This document shows positions 1 through 7,731 of a stretch of 24,119 bases of DNA, piece by piece. The notes under the pieces are model-generated. The model was not told the origin of the DNA, searched no databases, and saw only the letters and a list, made by a program, of their open reading frames with translations. How positions within the stretch are numbered: position 1 is the stretch's first letter; each line of letters opens with the position of its first letter. The DNA is from a virus, in IMG/VR virus record IMGVR_UViG_3300033149_005872, positions 1-24,119 of that record; one strand, written 5' to 3'. The position numbers and the translations under genes are program-made.

Positions 1-2
1 GT

Positions 3-554
3 GCTTTAACTGAAAGACAAAGAGAATTAGAAAGAACACAACATGATTTGGAAAGTTCTATTTCACAAAGAGAATCTAATATATTTGGATTGTCTTCTAC
101 AATGGCTAATCTACAATCTGGTGAATTTTCACCATATGGTCCTTATGATAGAATGGAATCGGTTACAAAGTGGTATGAAGAATTAAAATCTGGGGCTATG
201 CAAGGAACTGGTATTTCTGATTTTACTAGTTATATTTCTACTTATCTTTCTCAAGCTAAAGATATGTGGGCAAGTTCTAAACAATACTTTAATGTTTATG
301 AAAAAGTAATGTCAGATTTAAAATCGGTTAAAGCGAAAGAAGCTGAAAGACTTGAAGCAGATAGATTGGAATTACAAAAAGTTAATACTAATCTTGAATA
401 TATAACAGATATATTAGAAGATATTAAAGAAATAGAAGAGAAACAAAGTATAATAATTAATGTTGAAAAAGGTATATCAATAAATGAAATAATTGATAAA
501 ATTAATGAAGCAATAGCAACTGGTAAAGCAGTAATTGTTAAACCTACTTTTTAG
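3..554 (+). CDS. C-terminal part of a coiled-coil tail protein (possible tape measure), 5' truncated
   Basis: The reading frame is open to the left edge, so this is the 3' end of a longer gene. A TTG at 48 is not a credible start because the frame continues upstream in the same charged heptad style (rich in E, R, Q, L). The visible 183 residues are mostly helical: a first coiled-coil segment, a more polar middle with aromatic residues, then a second long coiled coil rich in Lys and Glu, ending in a short hydrophobic tail. No enzyme motif is seen. It lies directly before a tail hub-like gene, where siphophages and myophages often place the tape measure or a tail-assembly protein. The tape-measure role rests on position and helical content only. 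Confidence 0.45.
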   Translation, partial: ALTERQRELERTQHDLESSISQRESNIFGLSSTMANLQSGEFSPYGPYDRMESVTKWYEELKSGAMQGTGISDFTSYISTYLSQAKDMWASSKQYFNVYEKVMSDLKSVKAKEAERLEADRLELQKVNTNLEYITDILEDIKEIEEKQSIIINVEKGISINEIIDKINEAIATGKAVIVKPTF

Positions 555-562
555 GAAAAAAA

Positions 563-3500
563 ATGGCAGAAAGTTTTGCAACATGGGCAAGTAAGGAAGT
601 TACAGAAAAGATATTTTTGGTAACACTTTCCCCGAATAATATTGCAGATGGGGATAGCTGGACTGAAAAGGGTAGTGATACTTTACCAACAAGCAGAAGA
701 CTTCATCAATGTCTTGTTTATAAAGAAAAAATGTGGATAATAGGTGGTTATGTTGGGAGTGCTTCACGGAAAGTATATTATTCTACTGATGGAGAAACAT
801 GGACTGAGGCTGGAACTGATGCTTTGCCTGTTGCTACTTATGCTCATACTTGTTTAGTTTATGATGGGAAAATGTGGGTTATTGGAGGCTATACAACAAG
901 TGCAGTCAGAAAAGTATATTACTCTACTGATGGAGAAACTTGGACAGAAGCTGGTTCTGATGCTCTCCCTGTAGCTACTTATTATCATGTATCTCTTGTA
1001 TTTGACAATAAGATGTGGGTTATTGGGGGAATAGGGGTTGCTGAAACAAGAAAAGTATATTACTCTACTGACGGAGAAACTTGGACAGAGAAAGGGACAA
1101 ATTCTTTACCAGTAGCTTTAAGAAATGGTGCTGGGTGTGTTTACGATGAAAAGATGTGGTTTACAGGGGGGTATACAGGAGCGGCGAATGCCCAAACAGT
1201 TTATTATTCCACTGACGGGGAAACTTGGACAGAGAAAGGGACAAATTCTTTACCCTCTGCGATTAGTAATCATCAATGTCTTGTTTATAACAATAAGATG
1301 TGGCAAATAGGAGGCTATGTAAGTTCTTCTATAAAAAAAGTGTATTATTCTACTGACGGAGAAACATGGACTGAAGCTGGAACTAATGCATTAATTGAAC
1401 CTATTTATTATCATCAGTGTCTTGTATATAAAGGGAAAATGTGGACTATTGGTGGTTATACAGGAGTGGCAAATTCACAAAAAGTTACATATTCTACTTT
1501 GGATACTTATTATCTTACCAATTGGGGAGGAGAACAAAATAATGATTGGTCTCATTATTATGACCCAAGAATAAGTAGTATGCCTTCTTATAAACAATAT
1601 CTTACTGAACTATTTTATGGGGCATCTATACTCAGTTGGGGTTCAATGACAATAAATAATGCAGATGGTGAATTTGACTCTGTTATTACTGGGAATTGGA
1701 TAGATGGAGATATAACAATTAGAGTTGGTGGTTTGAATGTTCTCTATTCAAATTACAAATTAATATTAGATGGTACTTATAGATTTGCTTCTGCAAATAG
1801 AAATAGTTTTACTATAGATATTTTTGATAATCAAAAAGATTTATTTGAAAAGGAAATTCCACCAAGAGAATTTGAAAAAGGTGCTTATCCTAATATTGCT
1901 GATAGTCTTGTAGGAAAACCCATACCACTTTGTTATGGGATTCTTAAAAATATCAGTCCAATAAATACAAGTTATAAAGGAACAACTTCTAAAACTACTG
2001 TTTTAAGTGCAAGTATTAATGATACAAATACATCATTTGCAAGTGATGGTAGTGGAGATATTTCTGATTTTCCTATTTATGGGGGAATTGTTTTAATAGA
2101 TGATGAAGTTTTACAATATACAGTAAGAAGTGGAAATAGTTTTACTACTGTAACAAGAGGGAAAATAGGAACAGATCCAGATGGACATTCTTCTGGTGCT
2201 ACAATAACATTACTTGCAGGAATTGAATATAAATATCATGATACAGTAAGTACTGGAAATGCAGCATATCCTGAAAGTATATGGAAATTTACTTTAGGAA
2301 AAAGTGTTTATAGTGTTCATTATTTTGGTTCAAATGAAAATACTGCTTTGTTAAACGAAGATGTAAGCATAGGAGAAACTGCTATTGATATTGATAATGT
2401 AACAGGATCAGTCCCTTCTCCTGGAGGCTATTTTATAGTTGACCAAGAAGTTATTCGATATGATTCTTTTACAGATAATGGTGGTGGTTCTTATACTTTA
2501 AATAGTTGTACTAGAGGAGAATATAGTACAACTGATGCAACACATTCCAATAATGCTAAAATATGGTTTCGTGCTAGTTGTACAAATGCAGCAACTACTC
2601 TTGTAGTAATACATGCAAGTGGAATATATGGAGTAACAAATTCTAATTGGGCAAGATTAGATTCTTCAGGAAATTTAGGAATGTCTTCAAAATTATCAGC
2701 AGGGCTTATAACATATACAGGAAGAAGTACAAATTTTCTTACTGGTGTTGGGAATCTTCCCGCTGCTGGTCTTGGGACTGCTACTTCTTTCTGGGGATTA
2801 GGTTCTTCTATGTATTCTGCATCACATGTTTCTGGTGATGATGATTATTGTGTTTTTCTTTCTCAAATTAAAACTGGTGGGGATTTTTCTGCATTTTCAT
2901 CTGCTGTAAATGAAGGTATTGAACAAACAAAAGTATTTTTTAAAGTTGGAAGTGAAATTATGGGTGTTTATAAATACTGGAAAAATTATCCATTATGGGA
3001 TTCATATTTAGGATGTGGACAAATAGTTTTGGGGGGTAAGGTATTCAAGTGTAGTTATAATTCAACTTCTTATAGGGGTATGAAAGGAACTACTGCAGCA
3101 GTTCACTCAGAAAATAATGTTATTTATGTAGAAAGTCCTATTGTATGGAGTGTAAGAGATAATGGTGTATGGTTAGAAAGAAAACCTAGTGATGCAGATG
3201 CTCCTGCACCAGGGGAATATTATATTGATGCAACAAACGGAAAAATTTATCTTGGTTCTATACCTAGTGGAAAATTAACATTAGAAGTTGCTGGTGATTA
3301 TTTTGAACCAAATAAATATGCTTTCTGGCATAGAATAATGGAAGAACTTATAGTTAATTTTACTGATTTAACCTCATCTGATATTGATGAAAGTTCATTA
3401 GAATGGCTAGATTATAATGCGCCACATGAAATAGGATTATATCTTACAGAAAAAAGAAAAGTAAAAGATGTTTTAGATATGATTTGTATTCCTCTCTTAG

Positions 3501-4096
3501 GATGGTATGGAATGGATAGAAATAGAACATTAATGATTAGAAAAATAAATGCATGGGATTATGTAGGATGGGTACATTCAAGTACTACTTGTTTTAGTGA
3601 ATGGACAATTACAAATGATATGATTTTTGATATACAAATTAAACCTTCTCCTTTGTACTTAAATAAAATTAATTTTAAATGGAATAAAAATTGGACTATA
3701 CAAAGTAAAGACGAATTAGCAACATCACTTACACCACAGGAAAAAGATAAATATGAATTAGATTATCAAACTTATACTATTGATAAAAAAGGAAGTCGTT
3801 ATGGTGTAGAAAAAACTGTGGAATCTTTATTGGTAGATGATGTAGATAATACAAGTAGAAAAGATGAATGTGGGATATTAGCCTCGCAATGGATAGATCA
3901 TTATGATAATCATAGAAAGATTATACAAGTAAAGATTAAACAATATGCTTTTCTTATATCTCTAGGAGACCTTGTAACACTTTCTTGTGATCGTTATAAT
4001 ATTGATTCTGAAGATTATCAATGTGTAGGAATAGAAGAAAATTATAATGATTCAATGGTATCTTTAACTCTTTTTGGAAATTTAACTTACTCATAA
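563..4096 (+). CDS. Large tail hub/tip-like protein with inserted kelch beta-propeller
   Basis: The product has 1177 residues; AGGA sits six bases before the ATG. Residues 1-32 give a tail-type N-terminal strand (KIFLVTLSP). Residues 33-315 are six kelch-like repeats of 47-48 residues. The tail-protein pattern then resumes (YYLTNWGG, SWGSMTINNADGEFD, GKPIPLCYGI). Two copies of a short module ending in TRG-x2-G/S-T...H follow at about 478-549 and 594-668, with a degenerate third near 817-857. The C-terminal third (EIGLYLTEKRKVKDVLDMIC, GWYGMDRNRTLMIRK, then a beta-rich end) resembles hub or tip proteins of long-tailed phages. I infer a structural protein at the tail tip whose propeller contacts the host surface or another virion protein. 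No catalytic motif is visible. Confidence 0.7.
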   Translation: MAESFATWASKEVTEKIFLVTLSPNNIADGDSWTEKGSDTLPTSRRLHQCLVYKEKMWIIGGYVGSASRKVYYSTDGETWTEAGTDALPVATYAHTCLVYDGKMWVIGGYTTSAVRKVYYSTDGETWTEAGSDALPVATYYHVSLVFDNKMWVIGGIGVAETRKVYYSTDGETWTEKGTNSLPVALRNGAGCVYDEKMWFTGGYTGAANAQTVYYSTDGETWTEKGTNSLPSAISNHQCLVYNNKMWQIGGYVSSSIKKVYYSTDGETWTEAGTNALIEPIYYHQCLVYKGKMWTIGGYTGVANSQKVTYSTLDTYYLTNWGGEQNNDWSHYYDPRISSMPSYKQYLTELFYGASILSWGSMTINNADGEFDSVITGNWIDGDITIRVGGLNVLYSNYKLILDGTYRFASANRNSFTIDIFDNQKDLFEKEIPPREFEKGAYPNIADSLVGKPIPLCYGILKNISPINTSYKGTTSKTTVLSASINDTNTSFASDGSGDISDFPIYGGIVLIDDEVLQYTVRSGNSFTTVTRGKIGTDPDGHSSGATITLLAGIEYKYHDTVSTGNAAYPESIWKFTLGKSVYSVHYFGSNENTALLNEDVSIGETAIDIDNVTGSVPSPGGYFIVDQEVIRYDSFTDNGGGSYTLNSCTRGEYSTTDATHSNNAKIWFRASCTNAATTLVVIHASGIYGVTNSNWARLDSSGNLGMSSKLSAGLITYTGRSTNFLTGVGNLPAAGLGTATSFWGLGSSMYSASHVSGDDDYCVFLSQIKTGGDFSAFSSAVNEGIEQTKVFFKVGSEIMGVYKYWKNYPLWDSYLGCGQIVLGGKVFKCSYNSTSYRGMKGTTAAVHSENNVIYVESPIVWSVRDNGVWLERKPSDADAPAPGEYYIDATNGKIYLGSIPSGKLTLEVAGDYFEPNKYAFWHRIMEELIVNFTDLTSSDIDESSLEWLDYNAPHEIGLYLTEKRKVKDVLDMICIPLLGWYGMDRNRTLMIRKINAWDYVGWVHSSTTCFSEWTITNDMIFDIQIKPSPLYLNKINFKWNKNWTIQSKDELATSLTPQEKDKYELDYQTYTIDKKGSRYGVEKTVESLLVDDVDNTSRKDECGILASQWIDHYDNHRKIIQVKIKQYAFLISLGDLVTLSCDRYNIDSEDYQCVGIEENYNDSMVSLTLFGNLTYS
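659..1507 (+). repeat. Six tandem kelch-like repeats, unit about 141-144 bp
   Basis: Each unit encodes 47-48 residues in the order WTE-x-G, LP, H-x-C/S-LV, KMW-x-I/T-GG, VYYSTDGET. The repeated KMWxxGG core and the aromatic and Gly spacing are typical of kelch blades. Six copies would suit a six-bladed propeller. Adjacent units are close at DNA level: 1067-1110 and 1211-1254 differ at one of 44 positions, which indicates recent duplication or gene conversion. Confidence 0.85.
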
Positions 4097-4111
4097 AAAT
4101 GAGAAAAGTAC

Positions 4112-4140
4112 TTGACAAAATGAGAGAAATGACGTATATT
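4112..4140 (+). promoter_or_regulatory. Sigma70-type promoter, TTGACA-17-TATATT
   Basis: A perfect -35 hexamer TTGACA lies at 4112-4117 and TATATT at 4135-4140, separated by exactly 17 bases. Only one position departs from the -10 consensus. It sits in the 80-base gap after the kelch tail gene and would start transcription about 30 bases before the next gene. It is the only well-formed promoter I found in a gap between genes. Confidence 0.75.
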
Positions 4141-4160
4141 ATATATAAAAACATAAAACG

Positions 4161-4170
4161 AAGGAGGGGT
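4161..4170 (+). promoter_or_regulatory. Strong ribosome binding site for the second tail gene
   Basis: AAGGAGGGGT is an almost perfect Shine-Dalgarno sequence. It ends six bases before a GTG start at 4177 and is one of the strongest in the window. It supports the GTG as the true start and suggests high expression, in keeping with the promoter just upstream. Confidence 0.75.
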
Positions 4171-4176
4171 TAGATT

Positions 4177-5571
4177 GTGGCCACGGAAACAATCTATAAT
4201 AAGATCAGAATTTTGCATAGGAATTTTGCTGATGAGGCTACTATTACAGCACGCAGTTCTGCTACAGCTTACCCAATTTCAAATATTATAACTGATCAGA
4301 GGGGAAAAACTTGGAGGAGTGATACCTTGTCGACAACTACACTTTCCGCTCAACTCAATGCTGGAGATAATACTATGTCAGTTGTAGATGCTACCGTTTT
4401 TGATTCTACTGGATATGTCCAGGTAGGAACTGAAATTATAGAATATCAAGGGGCATGTTCTTCTACAGATGTCCTCTACAACCTTGTTCGTGGAAAATGG
4501 GGAACTACAGCAGCAATTCATGTTAATGGATCTACTGTAAACCAAATTGAATATATTGATATAGATTTAGGAAATTCATATTTAGAAAAAAGAGTAACAT
4601 GTGTTGCCCTTGCCAATTTCAATCTTTCAGTTGGATCACGCATAGTAATTGTAGGAGGAGATTCTGCTGGTGAATTAGAAGTGGGATCTCATGACTATAC
4701 TTCCCAGCACATTTATACATATGGAAGACTTTATACTGATATTACACAAGGCCCCGAAGCATCTGGTCCTTATGCCGATTACGGCTGGGGGGATGTGATA
4801 TATGGCGTAGATATAGAACGCAGATTAGCAGATCCAAATGCCACACGTTATTTTAGGCCTGTATGTATAGGATATCTTGGTGATGCTATATTACAAACGG
4901 CAGTAAATACTACAGATACCACTTTTACAGTTTATAAGAACCCATCTTATTGGACAAATGATACTGATGGTTTTTATTCATCAGGGGGATGGGCAATAAT
5001 TTTGGATAGTATAAATGGTCATGAGGCAATAACATATACAGGAAAAACCGCAAACACACTTACAACAATTACAAGAGGAGATGGGGGAACTACAGCCGTT
5101 GCACATACTGATGGGTGTAATATTATCGAGATGCAACACAAAAGATACTATAGAATTTATTTGGGCGAAATTGCTCCAGCTACAACGTACATAGAAATTG
5201 GCCGTTTGTTTTTAGGAGATTTTGTTGAGTTTAGAAATACTTTTCAATATGGAAGTACGATTTCTATAGAAGATTTGAGCAATGCTACATATTCATTAAG
5301 TGGTGTAAAGTTTGTAGACGTAAAACCCAGAAGACACCTTGGGAAATTAAATTTCAATATGATAAGAAATGCTGAAAATAGAGCACAACTTATGCAATTT
5401 TATGAATATCTCAGTAGAGAAAAAAATTTTTTTATAGACCTTTTTAGGGGGCATACAGCGATTGAAGAATTTTTTGGAAAATTTTATGTAGAATTGACTT
5501 CATCAGATGAAATAGTAAGAACTAATAGAGATCGTAATGCTATAACTATGAATTTTAGAGAAGTAATATAG
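4177..5571 (+). CDS. Tail/structural protein with two TRG-GTTA-H modules
   Basis: The product has 464 residues and starts at GTG behind a strong Shine-Dalgarno site. It is beta-rich. Two copies of a module of about 70-85 residues occur at about 53-125 and 236-319; each runs through a TxL...N...DxT pattern, a strand around an E-I-x-Y or EAITY motif, and TRG/VRG-x-G-G/W-GTTA-x-H. The same module occurs in the preceding kelch protein. The C-terminal third has an RxxLGKLNFN stretch and ends in a short strand-rich region. There is no signal peptide, membrane span or catalytic motif. Its position after the hub-like gene and before the lysis genes suggests a tail tip, baseplate or fibre-attachment protein. 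The structural role is likely; the exact position in the virion is unknown. Confidence 0.6.
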   Translation: MATETIYNKIRILHRNFADEATITARSSATAYPISNIITDQRGKTWRSDTLSTTTLSAQLNAGDNTMSVVDATVFDSTGYVQVGTEIIEYQGACSSTDVLYNLVRGKWGTTAAIHVNGSTVNQIEYIDIDLGNSYLEKRVTCVALANFNLSVGSRIVIVGGDSAGELEVGSHDYTSQHIYTYGRLYTDITQGPEASGPYADYGWGDVIYGVDIERRLADPNATRYFRPVCIGYLGDAILQTAVNTTDTTFTVYKNPSYWTNDTDGFYSSGGWAIILDSINGHEAITYTGKTANTLTTITRGDGGTTAVAHTDGCNIIEMQHKRYYRIYLGEIAPATTYIEIGRLFLGDFVEFRNTFQYGSTISIEDLSNATYSLSGVKFVDVKPRRHLGKLNFNMIRNAENRAQLMQFYEYLSREKNFFIDLFRGHTAIEEFFGKFYVELTSSDEIVRTNRDRNAITMNFREVI

Positions 5572-5581
5572 GAGAATAATT

Positions 5582-5839
5582 ATGAGAAATAGATTTGGAA
5601 GAAGAACAGAATACAACCCTAGAAATCTTAGGAGACCAAGGGACGGAAGAGGACGTATATTTAATGGCAGAGGTTTAGGATATTTTTATAAAGATAACAG
5701 ACCCCACGATGGAAGGGGTGGAGGTGTAGGAATGCCAGGAGGAGGCAGAGGAGGACAAAACAATGGAGGTTGTAATAACGGAGGACAAGGGTATGGAACA
5801 GGCGGAGGACAGGGAGGAGGGACAGGAAGGCAAGGATAA
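5582..5839 (+). CDS. Small Arg/Gly-rich low-complexity protein
   Basis: The product has 85 residues. A GGAG that overlaps the previous stop codon lies a few bases before the ATG. Residues 1-45 are strongly basic (many Arg, Asn and Asp), and residues 46-85 are almost entirely Gly with Gln, Asn and Arg and a single Cys. No folded domain is recognisable. Gly-rich segments of this type occur in tail fibre tips and in disordered virion linkers, while the Arg-Gly composition would also suit nucleic-acid binding. Its position between a tail gene and the lysis region makes a minor virion protein the more likely reading. The ribosome site and tight spacing support it being real. Confidence 0.55.
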   Translation: MRNRFGRRTEYNPRNLRRPRDGRGRIFNGRGLGYFYKDNRPHDGRGGGVGMPGGGRGGQNNGGCNNGGQGYGTGGGQGGGTGRQG

Positions 5840-5877
5840 TAATTGAATATAAGGAAAGAAATTAAAATAATTTATTC

Positions 5878-5883
5878 GGAGAG
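5878..5883 (+). promoter_or_regulatory. Ribosome binding site that fixes an internal ATG start
   Basis: GGAGAG lies four bases before the ATG at 5888 (six from the GGAG core). The frame could also open at a TTG at 5843, where AAGGA at 5832-5836 gives a second possible site. The ATG with the better-placed GGAGAG is preferred. Confidence 0.6.
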
Positions 5884-5887
5884 AAAA

Positions 5888-6310
5888 ATGAATTTTTTTG
5901 AAAATCCTAGTATTGATTATAAAAGAAGAGTTTTGAAAGAACTTGTAAGTGAAATGATAAGAATTAGACCTCATGGAATTGATGGTAGGTCCTTATTTGA
6001 TGAGGATTATTTACACTATCTTATCAATAACAGATTGGATGATGAATGGATAGAATATTTATGGCAGCATGAGCTAAAAAAATGCCTTAAAAAAGCTAAA
6101 TTAACTCAAATGTTAATTTTAGAGTATATGATATTTCGTAAACAATTATACACAATCACAACTATCCCTGAAGGTATGGAAACTATAAAAAAAATTTTTG
6201 TAATTAAATCTGATAAAAGTTTTAAGGAAAGTGTAAAAGAAGCACAAAGTAAAGTTACTTCTATAAATGAAATACCTTTGTTTTTTAGTAATAAAATAGG
6301 GGAGGCATAA
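5888..6310 (+). CDS. Hypothetical phage protein, mostly helical
   Basis: The product is 140 residues from the ATG at 5888; a TTG at 5843 would add 15 basic residues. The sequence is soluble, mixed-charge and largely helical, with two Trp-containing segments (DDEWIEYLWQHELKKCLKK) and a Lys-rich end. There is no signal peptide, membrane helix or known motif. It ends right at the GTG of the M15 peptidase gene, so the two are probably co-translated. Placement between tail and lysis genes suggests a minor tail or assembly role. I do not recognise the family. Confidence 0.6.
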   Translation: MNFFENPSIDYKRRVLKELVSEMIRIRPHGIDGRSLFDEDYLHYLINNRLDDEWIEYLWQHELKKCLKKAKLTQMLILEYMIFRKQLYTITTIPEGMETIKKIFVIKSDKSFKESVKEAQSKVTSINEIPLFFSNKIGEA

Positions 6311-6715
6311 GTGTTTCTACAGATCCCATCCCTAGACGATTTAAATATATATTCTATTGAAACAAATAAATATTTTTCAAAAAAGGAACTCAGTTGTCAT
6401 TGTGGATGTGGATTTTATAATTTTTCTCCCGTTTTTCTAAGGAAATTGACAAAAGCGAGGATAAAGGCTGGAATTCCTTTCGTAATATCCTCTGGCTGTC
6501 GTTGTAAAGCGTATAATAAAATTGTTGGTGGCGTTGAAAATTCTGCACATACAAAAGGACTTGCTGTGGATATAGCAATTCCTAATAGTTCTAATAGATT
6601 CACTATAATAAAAGCCCTTTTCTATGTGGGGTTTAATAGGATAGGAATTGCTTCTAATTTTATTCATGTGGATGATGATTTTAGTAAACCTCAAAATGTA
6701 ATATGGTTATATTGA
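6311..6715 (+). CDS. M15-family zinc peptidase, probable endolysin
   Basis: The product has 134 residues and starts at GTG immediately after the previous TAA, with GGGGAGG six bases upstream. The M15 zinc signature is present: S-x-H-x2-G-x-A-x-D at His80 to Asp87, and a second His119 in FIHVDDD. A conserved RCxxYN-like segment precedes them (SGCRCKAYNK). This matches the peptidase M15_3/VanY-like fold that cleaves peptide cross-links or stems in peptidoglycan. A CHCGCG cluster near residue 30 also occurs in many M15_3 proteins. There is no signal peptide, so export would need a holin. The neighbouring small membrane proteins and spanins make lysis the likely role, although M15 domains also occur as tail-associated lysins. 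Confidence 0.85.
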   Translation: MFLQIPSLDDLNIYSIETNKYFSKKELSCHCGCGFYNFSPVFLRKLTKARIKAGIPFVISSGCRCKAYNKIVGGVENSAHTKGLAVDIAIPNSSNRFTIIKALFYVGFNRIGIASNFIHVDDDFSKPQNVIWLY

Positions 6716-6728
6716 AAGGAGAAATAAT

Positions 6729-7010
6729 ATGGCATTCAGTTTAACCGAAGCAGGGATAGGCTTTTATTCACTTTTTTTAACTATCCTTGGTGGGAATTAC
6801 TTTCGATCTCAGAATAAAAAAATAGATAATCAAGATAAAAAATTAGAAACCAAGGTAGATGAAAAATTGTGTATAGAGCGACATGCCAACTTAGAAAAAG
6901 GACAAGAAGAGATTAAAAATGATGTAAAAGATATTAAATCATCAATAATAACAATTGAAAAAGCCATTATTGAAGTTAAAACAAAAATGCCCAATATGAA
7001 CGGTAAATAG
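6729..7010 (+). CDS. Membrane-anchored coiled-coil protein, holin-region
   Basis: The product has 93 residues; AAAGGAG sits just upstream of the ATG. One hydrophobic segment lies at about residues 8-25 (ending LGGNYF), followed by a long charged coiled coil with a C-x3-H pair (CIERHANL). This layout of one N-terminal membrane helix and a cytoplasmic or periplasmic coiled coil recurs in small lysis-region proteins of phages. It could be a holin partner, an antiholin or a membrane tether. It follows the endolysin by 13 bases and its stop codon overlaps the next start. Confidence in the gene is good; the function is a guess from context. Confidence 0.6.
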   Translation: MAFSLTEAGIGFYSLFLTILGGNYFRSQNKKIDNQDKKLETKVDEKLCIERHANLEKGQEEIKNDVKDIKSSIITIEKAIIEVKTKMPNMNGK

Positions 7011-7150
7011 TGAATTGTCATATTTGTCTCATCATAGCAATATGCATAGCATGTTTTGGATGTGAAAATTTAAGAATTACTGGAATCGTCACTGCTGGCA
7101 GCATTTGCGCAACTTTAATAATTATCAAATTATTTTTTAAAAAGAGGTAA
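7010..7150 (+). CDS. 46-residue two-span membrane protein, holin candidate
   Basis: This short frame starts at a GTG that overlaps the preceding TAG by one base (TAGTG), so it would be translated by coupling; no good Shine-Dalgarno site is seen. It has two hydrophobic segments (about residues 5-17 and 27-43) joined by a short polar turn (CENLRIT), and ends in a basic KKR tail. It is unusually Cys-rich, with six Cys in 46 residues. Two short membrane helices with a positive C-terminus fit a class II-type holin, and the spanin genes follow four bases later. The frame fills exactly the only gap in the lysis region, which supports it being real. Confidence 0.5.
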   Translation: MNCHICLIIAICIACFGCENLRITGIVTAGSICATLIIIKLFFKKR

Positions 7151-7154
7151 TTAT

Positions 7155-7472
7155 ATGGGAGCAACAATTTTAGGATTATTTAGCTCTGCAAAAATAGTTT
7201 TTGGGGGTATTGTTACTGGAATTATTGGAATTTTACTATTGATTTTGAAAATAAAAAATGTTAAAATAAAGAAACAGGAAGCCGAAATTGTAAATGAAAA
7301 AGTAAAAACAAAAAAATCTATAGGAGATGTAAAAACCGCAAACACAGAAAAAAGCATTGCACAAAAATTACAAGAATTATCGAAAGAAAAGGAAAGAAAA
7401 ATACAGAAAATAAAGGAAAAAGAAAATGATAAGAAAAAGCCTAATATTATTACTTTTGGGAATTGGAATTAG
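7155..7472 (+). CDS. Rz-like inner-membrane spanin (i-spanin)
   Basis: The product has 105 residues. A single N-terminal membrane helix (about residues 7-31, Gly/Ile/Leu-rich) is followed by a long, highly charged, Lys/Glu-rich coiled coil lacking hydrophobic stretches. That is the architecture of Rz-type i-spanins. The 3' end overlaps the start of a lipoprotein gene in the +1 frame, as in known overlapping Rz/Rz1 pairs. In such systems the coiled coil spans the periplasm and, with the o-spanin, fuses inner and outer membranes at the end of lysis. Sequence similarity among spanins is low, so the call rests on topology plus gene arrangement. Confidence 0.75.
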   Translation: MGATILGLFSSAKIVFGGIVTGIIGILLLILKIKNVKIKKQEAEIVNEKVKTKKSIGDVKTANTEKSIAQKLQELSKEKERKIQKIKEKENDKKKPNIITFGNWN

Positions 7473-7731
7473 CTTTTTAATTAGCTGCACACCTACAATA
7501 AAATATCAATACATTCGCCCTTCTCTTCCTGAATTATCTCTCATAGAAAGACCAACCTTAAATAAAATAGAAGTAGAAAAAAAAGATGATCTTTATTGTT
7601 TATCTCTATCTGAATGTCTTGATATTCAGCAAAACGAAGTACTTTTGGAAAATATTATTGAAAAATATGAAATGCAAATAAAAGAATATCAAAAGTTTAA
7701 GGAAGAATACAACAAAGAGAATAACAAATGA
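7426..7731 (+). CDS. Rz1-like outer-membrane lipoprotein spanin (o-spanin)
   Basis: The product has 101 residues. A lipoprotein signal peptide is evident: basic MIRK start, a Leu/Ile-rich core and the lipobox L18-I19-S20-Cys21. The mature part begins TPTIK, has a Pro-containing segment (RPSLPELSLIERP), two Cys near residues 58 and 64, and a coiled-coil end. It begins 47 bases inside the i-spanin gene in a different frame, and AAGGA lies upstream of its ATG. The next residue after Cys is Thr, not Asp, so outer-membrane sorting is expected. Together with the preceding gene this forms a two-component spanin, strong evidence for a Gram-negative host. Confidence 0.75.
   Translation: MIRKSLILLLLGIGISFLISCTPTIKYQYIRPSLPELSLIERPTLNKIEVEKKDDLYCLSLSECLDIQQNEVLLENIIEKYEMQIKEYQKFKEEYNKENNK

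Noticed and set aside
4090-4103. Stem-loop CTCAT-AAAA-ATGAG at the end of the kelch tail gene
   Set aside because: The five-pair stem is weak and followed by A residues, not a T-run, so it is not an intrinsic terminator.
5675-5974. Minus-strand open frames, such as this one and that at 10586-10942
   Set aside because: They are mirror frames of clear + strand genes, have no ribosome sites or domain features, and no minus-strand transcription unit is otherwise visible.
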